Shown here piece after piece: positions 57,263-64,000 of a stretch of DNA of 64,000 nucleotides. Positions within the stretch are counted from its first letter, which is position 1; each line of letters begins with the position of its first letter. A model generated the notes under the pieces. The model had not been told where the DNA came from, made no database searches, and saw only the letters and a program-made list of their open reading frames with translations. The position numbers and the translations under genes were made by a program. This DNA comes from Ancylobacter koreensis (GTDB lineage Bacteria; Pseudomonadota; Alphaproteobacteria; Rhizobiales; Xanthobacteraceae), in NCBI RefSeq assembly GCF_023016525.1, contig NZ_JALKCG010000007.1, positions 62,001 to 126,000 of the forward strand. Reading direction: 5' to 3'.

Positions 57263-57976
57263 ATGATCAATTCACGGGTAAAGTCAAGAATAATAAAAAC
57301 TATCTTATCTATCAATATATTTGGCTCAGATCATGAGTGTCCTATTTGTAAATGGACAGGGTTCCAATTTTATCCGCTGCGCCATCCAAGAGTGGGGCAC
57401 TATAACGCTATTTGTCCACGCTGCCACTCTAACGAGCGGGCCCGTTTCGCTTTTGTCACTATGCAAAATCGGCTGAAAGGCACAGAATCCGTCCTGCACT
57501 TTGCGCCCGAAAAGTCGCTTACTGGATGGCTGAGGAGCAGGGTGGCGAATTATATCAGCTGCGATCTCAATCCCGGTGTCGCCGATCAGGTCGTCGATAT
57601 TCAGGACATCCCGTTCCCCGATAAATCCTTCGATATTATCTGGTGCTCGCATGTGCTGGAGCATGTTCCCGACGACCGGAAAGCCATGCGCGAAATACAC
57701 AGAGTTCTCCGCGACGGTGGGACCGCTTTGATACAAATTCCTGTCTGGCACGAGGTGACAGATGAGGACCCGTCAATAATTGACAAACAGGAGCGTATTC
57801 GGCGCTTCTATCAGGCCGACCATGTGCGCCTCTACGGGGACGATGTCGATATACGCCTTAAAGAAGCAGGGTTTTCTGTACGAACTGTTCGGCCTCATCA
57901 TTTCGAGCCTGAAATAGTATTCAGAAATCAAATCGCCCAGCCGGGCAATTACGAAATATTCCTGTGCACCAAATGA
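57263..57976 (+). CDS. SAM-dependent methyltransferase with zinc-ribbon head
   Basis: The 237-aa protein has an N-terminal zinc ribbon (C-x2-C in ECPICKW and C-x2-C in CPRCHS, about residues 26-55) and a class I methyltransferase domain. In that domain VLHFAPEKS, ISCDLNPG and DIQDIPFPDKSFDIIWCSHVLEHV stand for motifs I to IV. Such enzymes are common in polysaccharide clusters, but the acceptor here is unknown. Base composition is clearly lower in GC than all neighbours and codons end more often in A/T, so the gene was probably acquired. It sits alone between two terminators. Confidence 0.82.
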   Translation: MINSRVKSRIIKTILSINIFGSDHECPICKWTGFQFYPLRHPRVGHYNAICPRCHSNERARFAFVTMQNRLKGTESVLHFAPEKSLTGWLRSRVANYISCDLNPGVADQVVDIQDIPFPDKSFDIIWCSHVLEHVPDDRKAMREIHRVLRDGGTALIQIPVWHEVTDEDPSIIDKQERIRRFYQADHVRLYGDDVDIRLKEAGFSVRTVRPHHFEPEIVFRNQIAQPGNYEIFLCTK

Positions 57977-58011
57977 CCAAACGTGATCGGTAGCCTGCCA
58001 TTTGCCAACAA

Positions 58012-58037
58012 GAAAAAGCCGCCCCGGAGGGCGGCTT
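58012..58037 (-). terminator. grxD terminator
   Basis: On the minus strand AAGCCGCCC/GGGCGGCTT (58016-58037) is followed by TTTTTCTT, ending grxD transcription. The stem is nearly the same as the rpsD terminator about 1.1 kb away. Confidence 0.85.
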
Positions 58038-58063
58038 CAAGCGTTCGGCAGTGAGTACGGTGT

Positions 58064-58402
58064 TCAGGCGGTCGCGCGGCCGGCGACGACGACGCCCTGC
58101 TCTTCGAGCAGCGTCTGCAGCTCGCCCGACTGGTACATCTCGCGCACGATGTCGCAGCCGCCGACGAACTCGCCCTTCACGAAGACCTGCGGGATGGTCG
58201 GCCAGTTGGTGTATTCCTTGATGCCCTGACGGATCTCGTCGGAATCGAGGACATTGATGCCCTTATAGTCGACGCCCAGCAGCCCCATTATATGCGCCAC
58301 CTGGCCGGAGAAGCCGCACATGGGGAATTGCGGGGTTCCCTTCATGAAGACGACGACGTCGTTGCTCTTCACCTGGCTGTCGATGAAATCGTGGATGCTC
58401 AT
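58064..58402 (-). CDS. grxD: monothiol glutaredoxin Grx4 type
   Basis: The 112-aa CGFS glutaredoxin (C29-G-F-S32) binds and transfers [2Fe-2S] clusters with glutathione. Conserved [32 protein letters not shown] are present. The bolA gene lies 78 bases upstream on the same strand; Grx4 and BolA proteins form a cluster-bridged complex in iron homeostasis. Confidence 0.96.
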   Translation of the reverse strand: MSIHDFIDSQVKSNDVVVFMKGTPQFPMCGFSGQVAHIMGLLGVDYKGINVLDSDEIRQGIKEYTNWPTIPQVFVKGEFVGGCDIVREMYQSGELQTLLEEQGVVVAGRATA

Positions 58403-58480
58403 GGCCTGGCCTTTCGCCCTTGCGGGCCTCGCGAGAGGTGGTAGCGGCGCCTCGTCACCGGGTTTCGGGACGGGCCGCTT

Positions 58481-58714
58481 TCAGTCGGGTACATTGGTCT
58501 GAAGAGCGAGGGCGTGCAATATGCCGCCCATCTGGCCCTTCAGCGCCGCATAGACCATCTGGTGCTGCTGCACGCGGCTCTTGCCGCGGAAGCTGGCCGA
58601 GATGACGGTCGCGGCATAGTGGTTGCCGTCGCCGGCGAGGTCGCGGATGTCGACCGTCGCGTCGGGCAGCCCCTCCTTGATCAGCCGTTCGATTTCGGCT
58701 GCTTCCATCGCCAT
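58481..58714 (-). CDS. BolA family protein
   Basis: The 77-aa protein has the BolA fold text: IERLIKEGLPDATVDIRDLAGDGNHYAATVIS and SRVQQHQMVYAALKG with the conserved histidine near the end. It pairs with the neighbouring CGFS glutaredoxin in iron-sulfur and iron signalling. It starts 13 bases after the purL stop, so it may also be read from the pur operon. Confidence 0.93.
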   Translation of the reverse strand: MAMEAAEIERLIKEGLPDATVDIRDLAGDGNHYAATVISASFRGKSRVQQHQMVYAALKGQMGGILHALALQTNVPD

Positions 58715-58727
58715 AGACGGTGCTCCC

Positions 58728-60941
<2,214 letters not shown>

Positions 60942-60990
60942 GCGCAGGCCGTCATTCCGTTTCGCGGTCGGGCAGGGCGGGGAGGGCGGA

Positions 60991-61689
60991 TCACGCCTTC
61001 TCCAGCGCTCCGACGAGGCTCTCGAACAAGGCGCGTCCGTCGGTGGGGCCGACGAGCGGGTCGACATGGTTCTCGGGGTGCGGCATCAGGCCGAGCACGT
61101 TGAGCTTCTCGGAGACGATGCCGGCGATGGAGTTGGCGGCGCCGTTGAGCACCTGCGCGTCGTCGCGGCGCCCGTCCGGCAGCACGTAGCGGAACACCAC
61201 GCGGCCCTCGTCTTCGAGCCGCTTCAGCGTGTCGGCGTCGGCGGTGTAGTTGCCCTCGCCATGCGCGACGGGGTAGCGCACGACGGCGCCCTTGGCGTAG
61301 CGGCGGGTGAAAGGCGTGTCGTTGCGCTCGACCTTCAGCAGCGCCTCGCGGCAGATGAAGCGCAGGCGCGCGTTGCGCACCAGCACGCCGGGCAGCAGGC
61401 CGCTCTCGCACAGGATCTGGAAGCCGTTGCAGATGCCGAGCACGAGGCCGCCGCGCGCGGCATGCTCGCGCACCGCGTCCATGATGGCGGCGCGGGCGGC
61501 GATGGCGCCGCAGCGCAGATAGTCGCCATAGGAGAAGCCGCCGGGCAGCACCACGAGGTCGGTGCCGGCAGGCAGGGCGGTGTCGGCGTGCCACACCAGA
61601 GCGGGCTTCACGCCGCTGACGATCTGCAGCGCGCGCGCGACGTCGCCCTCGCGGTTGGAGCCGGGAAAGACGATGACGGCAGATTTCAT
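60991..61689 (-). CDS. purQ: phosphoribosylformylglycinamidine synthase glutaminase PurQ
   Basis: PurQ releases ammonia from glutamine for PurL. The 232-aa class I amidotransferase has the nucleophile elbow [10 protein letters not shown] with its catalytic cysteine, [16 protein letters not shown], and the MPHPENHVD segment with the histidine of the triad. The start at 61689 is five bases downstream of purS. Confidence 0.97.
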   Translation of the reverse strand: MKSAVIVFPGSNREGDVARALQIVSGVKPALVWHADTALPAGTDLVVLPGGFSYGDYLRCGAIAARAAIMDAVREHAARGGLVLGICNGFQILCESGLLPGVLVRNARLRFICREALLKVERNDTPFTRRYAKGAVVRYPVAHGEGNYTADADTLKRLEDEGRVVFRYVLPDGRRDDAQVLNGAANSIAGIVSEKLNVLGLMPHPENHVDPLVGPTDGRALFESLVGALEKA

Positions 61690-61694
61690 GGTGA

Positions 61695-61937
61695 TCAGCC
61701 CACGAACTCGATGCGGTAGGTTTCGATCACCGTATTGGCGAGCAGCTTCTCGCAGGCGTCCTTGAGCGTCGCTTCGGCCTTGGCCGGGTCGACGGTGTCG
61801 AGCTCGACGTCGAACACCTTGCCCTGGCGCACGCTTGCCACGCCGGGAACGCCGAGCGAGCGCAGGGCGCCCTCGATGGCCTTGCCCTGCGGATCGAGCA
61901 CGGCGGATTTCAGGGTGACAAGGACGCGCGCCTTCAT
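61695..61937 (-). CDS. purS: phosphoribosylformylglycinamidine synthase subunit PurS
   Basis: The 80-aa PurS bridges PurL and PurQ. The pattern [24 protein letters not shown] and [22 protein letters not shown] is typical. It is the first gene of the purS-purQ-purL run and lies downstream of purC, separated from it by a terminator. Confidence 0.96.
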   Translation of the reverse strand: MKARVLVTLKSAVLDPQGKAIEGALRSLGVPGVASVRQGKVFDVELDTVDPAKAEATLKDACEKLLANTVIETYRIEFVG

Positions 61938-61984
61938 GGAAACACTCTCGGGGACGTTCTAGCGGGGCTGAAACGGGAGCTCGG

Positions 61985-62014
61985 CAAATAGAAACGGGGG
62001 CTTTGCGGCCCCCG
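61985..62014 (-). terminator. purC terminator
   Basis: On the minus strand CGGGGGC (62014-62008) and GCCCCCG (62001-61995) flank a six-base loop and run into TTTCTATTT. It should separate purC from purS, so the two units may be expressed at different levels. Confidence 0.75.
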
Positions 62015-62083
62015 CCTATCATCTGGCCGCGAACGGCTCAATGCCCGAATGCGGAATGGCTGACCCGAGGGCCGCGCATCCCC

Positions 62084-62860
62084 TTACTTCTCGGGTTCGG
62101 ACTTGACCAGAACCGGGCCGCCGGCCTGACGCTCGTTCTCGGACATGATGCCGAGACGGCGCGCCACTTCGGAATAGGCCTCGACCAGCCCGCCCATGTC
62201 GCGGCGGAAGCGGTCCTTGTCGAGCTTGTCGTTCGACTTGATGTCCCACAGCCGGCACGAGTCCGGGCTGATCTCGTCGGCGACGACGATGCGCATCATG
62301 TCGTTTTCCCAGAGACGGCCGCATTCCATCTTGAAGTCCACAAGACGAATGCCGACGCCGAGGAAGAGGCCGGACAGGAAGTCGTTGACGCGGATCGCCA
62401 GAGCGATGATGTCGTCGATTTCCTGCGTGGTGGCCCAGCCGAACGCCGTGATGTGCTCTTCCGAGACCATCGGGTCGTTGAGCGCGTCGTTCTTGTAGTA
62501 GAACTCGATAATGGAGCGGGGAAGCTGCGTGCCTTCCTCGATGCCCAGGCGCGTCGACAGCGAGCCGGCGGCGACGTTGCGCACCACCACTTCAAGCGGG
62601 ATGATCTCGACCTCGCGGATGAGCTGCTCGCGCATGTTCAGCCGCTTGATGAAATGGGTGGGAACGCCGATGTCGTTCAGCTTCTGGAAGATGTATTCCG
62701 AGATGCGGTTGTTCAGCACGCCCTTGCCGTCGATGACGTCGTGCTTCTTGTTGTTGAAGGCGGTGGCATCGTCCTTGAAGTGCTGAATCAGCGTGCCGGG
62801 CTCAGGGCCTTCATAGAGGACCTTCGCCTTACCTTCATAAATGCGGCGGCGGCGGCTCAT
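62084..62860 (-). CDS. purC: SAICAR synthetase
   Basis: PurC joins aspartate to CAIR with ATP in purine synthesis. The 258-aa protein begins [20 protein letters not shown], contains [40 protein letters not shown] and the [10 protein letters not shown] and [13 protein letters not shown] motifs. The start at 62860 (MSRRRR) is preferred over 62890. Downstream are purS, purQ and purL in pathway order. Confidence 0.97.
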   Translation of the reverse strand: MSRRRRIYEGKAKVLYEGPEPGTLIQHFKDDATAFNNKKHDVIDGKGVLNNRISEYIFQKLNDIGVPTHFIKRLNMREQLIREVEIIPLEVVVRNVAAGSLSTRLGIEEGTQLPRSIIEFYYKNDALNDPMVSEEHITAFGWATTQEIDDIIALAIRVNDFLSGLFLGVGIRLVDFKMECGRLWENDMMRIVVADEISPDSCRLWDIKSNDKLDKDRFRRDMGGLVEAYSEVARRLGIMSENERQAGGPVLVKSEPEK

Positions 62861-63200
62861 GGGTGGGTACCGTCGGTTGAGGAAGTCCATCGGGGTGCCG
62901 GGGCTCCGGTTACGGGTTCTCGGCTGGGGCGCCGCTTATGCGCCATCCGGTCGCGCTCTGTCGATTCGTTTCGCGGCACCGGCGCCCTCCCCCGGACACT
63001 AGCCCATCGGGGGGGCGGATACAAACGCCGGCCCGCGCAGGGGCCCTGCGTTCCGCGCGGGCCCATGTGTCAACGGAACGCCCGCGGGGGCATGAGCGTC
63101 ACATTGACGTAGGGGCGGGGCGCAGCGTCGACGGGCGTTGATTTGGGGGCGGGGGCGCGATAATCAAGCCCGCCATTACCCATACACAGGGCGAGCAAGC
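62861..63200. other. 340-bp divergent intergenic region purC / zeta subunit
   Basis: It must hold promoters for both genes. A hairpin with perfect 9-bp arms GGCCCGCGC/GCGCGGGCC (63030-63063) lies about 170 bases upstream of purC. A weak plus-strand promoter candidate (TTGATT 63138-63143, GATAAT 63159-63164, spacing only 15) precedes the zeta gene. No known riboswitch was recognised. Confidence 0.45.
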
Positions 63201-63524
63201 ATGAGCACGTTCGACAACCGCGAAGACGCGTTCGAGGCCAAGTACGCCCACGATCAGAAGCTGCGCTTCAAGGCCCTTGCCCGCCGCAACCGGGCGCTGG
63301 GCCTGTGGGCGGCCGAGAAGCTGGGCCTGACCGGCGAGGAAGCGACGGCCTATTCCGTCTCGATCATCGAGGCCGACCTCGAAGAGGCGGGCGACGAGGA
63401 CGTCTACCGCAAGCTGAAGGCCGATTTCGACGCCAAGGGCGTCGACGTCTCCGAGCACCGCATCCGCCGCACCATGGAAGAGCTGCTGGCCGACGCCATC
63501 GAGACGCTGAAGAACGAAGGCTGA
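63201..63524 (+). CDS. F1-ATPase inhibitor zeta subunit (DUF1476)
   Basis: The 107-aa protein matches the alphaproteobacterial zeta inhibitor of F1Fo-ATP synthase: NREDAFEAKYAHDQKLRFKALARRNRALGLWAAEKLG, then a four-helix body ending IRRTMEELLADAIETLKNEG. In Paracoccus its N-terminus blocks ATP hydrolysis by F1. The N-terminal inhibitory segment is present here. ATG at 63201 follows GCGAGCAAGC. Confidence 0.93.
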   Translation: MSTFDNREDAFEAKYAHDQKLRFKALARRNRALGLWAAEKLGLTGEEATAYSVSIIEADLEEAGDEDVYRKLKADFDAKGVDVSEHRIRRTMEELLADAIETLKNEG

Positions 63525-63723
63525 TCCGGCGCCCGGCACGGCCGGCGCCCGCGCCTTCCCATGCAGCCGGAAGCGGACGAATCAACGCTTCCGGCGCTGT
63601 GCATGAAGGTTGCATCTTGGCAACCATCTTTCCCGCATTTTATTGCGACGACACCGCTTTCGCGGCATCCCTGATGCTGGCCGCCGCCGTCCGCCCCGGA
63701 CGGTGTGGGCCGGGGAGAAGCCG

Positions 63724-64000
63724 ATGCGGTTCACGACGTCCCTCGCGCTGGCCTCGTGCCTGAGCGCCGCCGGCGCGCTCGGCGCCGCCGCGGCACCGGC
63801 GCTCACGACGGCGAGCGCGAACGTGCGTGGCGGGCCGGGCACCAATTTCCCGAGCCTCGGTACCCTGATGGCGGGTTCGCCCGTCGATGTGGTGGGCTGC
63901 TCCAACGGCTGGTGCCAGACCCAGTACGGCTACATCGCCGCCTCGCTGCTGGCGCAGGGCATGGCCGGAACGGCGGCGCCGACGTCTCCCGCTGTTTCCG
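63724..64000 (+). CDS. exported SH3-domain protein (3' end outside window)
   Basis: The visible 92 codons give a signal peptide (MRFTTSLALASCLSAAGALG, cut near AAAAP) and a bacterial SH3 domain: SANVRGGPGTNFPSLGTLMAG, VDVVGCSNGWCQTQYGYIAASLL. Two cysteines flank the N-G-W motif. Such domains bind cell wall or protein partners in the periplasm. The 199-bp gap before it contains a GGTTGC/GCAACC hairpin near 63608 and no gene. Confidence 0.85.
   Translation, partial: MRFTTSLALASCLSAAGALGAAAAPALTTASANVRGGPGTNFPSLGTLMAGSPVDVVGCSNGWCQTQYGYIAASLLAQGMAGTAAPTSPAVS

Noticed and set aside
63608..63630. GGTTGC/GCAACC hairpin considered as riboswitch
   Set aside because: Too small, with no conserved core of a known class.

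Overview
The window is high-GC chromosomal DNA with strong G/C at third codon positions. It looks like an alphaproteobacterium of the Hyphomicrobiales. Supporting traits are an Irr-type Fur regulator, the zeta (DUF1476) inhibitor of F1-ATPase, a three-protein FGAM synthetase (PurS/PurQ/small PurL), a CGFS glutaredoxin next to BolA, and a GAAC-N7-GAAC LexA box in front of recA. A member of the Xanthobacteraceae (Ancylobacter/Starkeya-like) would fit, but that placement is an inference.

Layout. 1-6.1 kb: cell-envelope lipid-trafficking genes (a fused MlaF/MlaE-type ABC protein cut by the window edge, an orphan membrane-fusion protein, small glycine-rich membrane proteins and MlaA). 6.3-8.3 kb: a zinc-type CDF exporter and two tandem DUF6524 membrane proteins. 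8.4-14.6 kb: a tightly packed operon of two extracytoplasmic-sensor membrane proteins (the second fused to a complete MFS transporter), an orphan periplasmic ABC_sub_bind protein, a formyltransferase-fold enzyme and a TPR protein; no known system with this composition came to mind. 14.7-16.1 kb: three small envelope proteins. 16.1-18.7 kb: RidA and a LysR regulator divergent from a zinc alcohol dehydrogenase. 18.7-20.9 kb: an accessory-looking patch with irr and a leaderless ModA-like protein, bracketed by two roughly 60-bp direct repeats, each carrying a sigma70-like promoter and a palindrome.

20.9-26.1 kb: an operon that places two half-size chromate-family transporters inside a tripartite tricarboxylate transporter (TctC-ChrA-ChrA-TctB-TctA), led by a two-domain VOC protein and closed by a strong terminator. 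26.1-27.4 kb: a YegD-like Hsp70. 27.4-32.3 kb: a decayed giant autotransporter. 32.8-43.0 kb: a complete siderophore module on the minus strand (FecI/FecR, a TonB receptor with signalling domain, FhuD, FhuB, FhuF, a SyrD/PvdE-like exporter, FhuC). 43.1-45.6 kb: a TRIC-family protein, a frameshifted M20 amidohydrolase and an autotransporter tail remnant.

45.7-64 kb is mostly housekeeping: recA, alaS, a cyclic-nucleotide-gated potassium channel, icd, trmJ, murI, an MltB-type transglycosylase, rpsD, an AT-rich methyltransferase gene that looks acquired, grxD, bolA, purL-purQ-purS, purC, the zeta subunit, and the start of an SH3-domain secreted protein. No rRNA, tRNA, CRISPR array or intact insertion sequence was seen. 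Several broken genes contain indels in G/C homopolymers, so part of the apparent decay could be sequence error.
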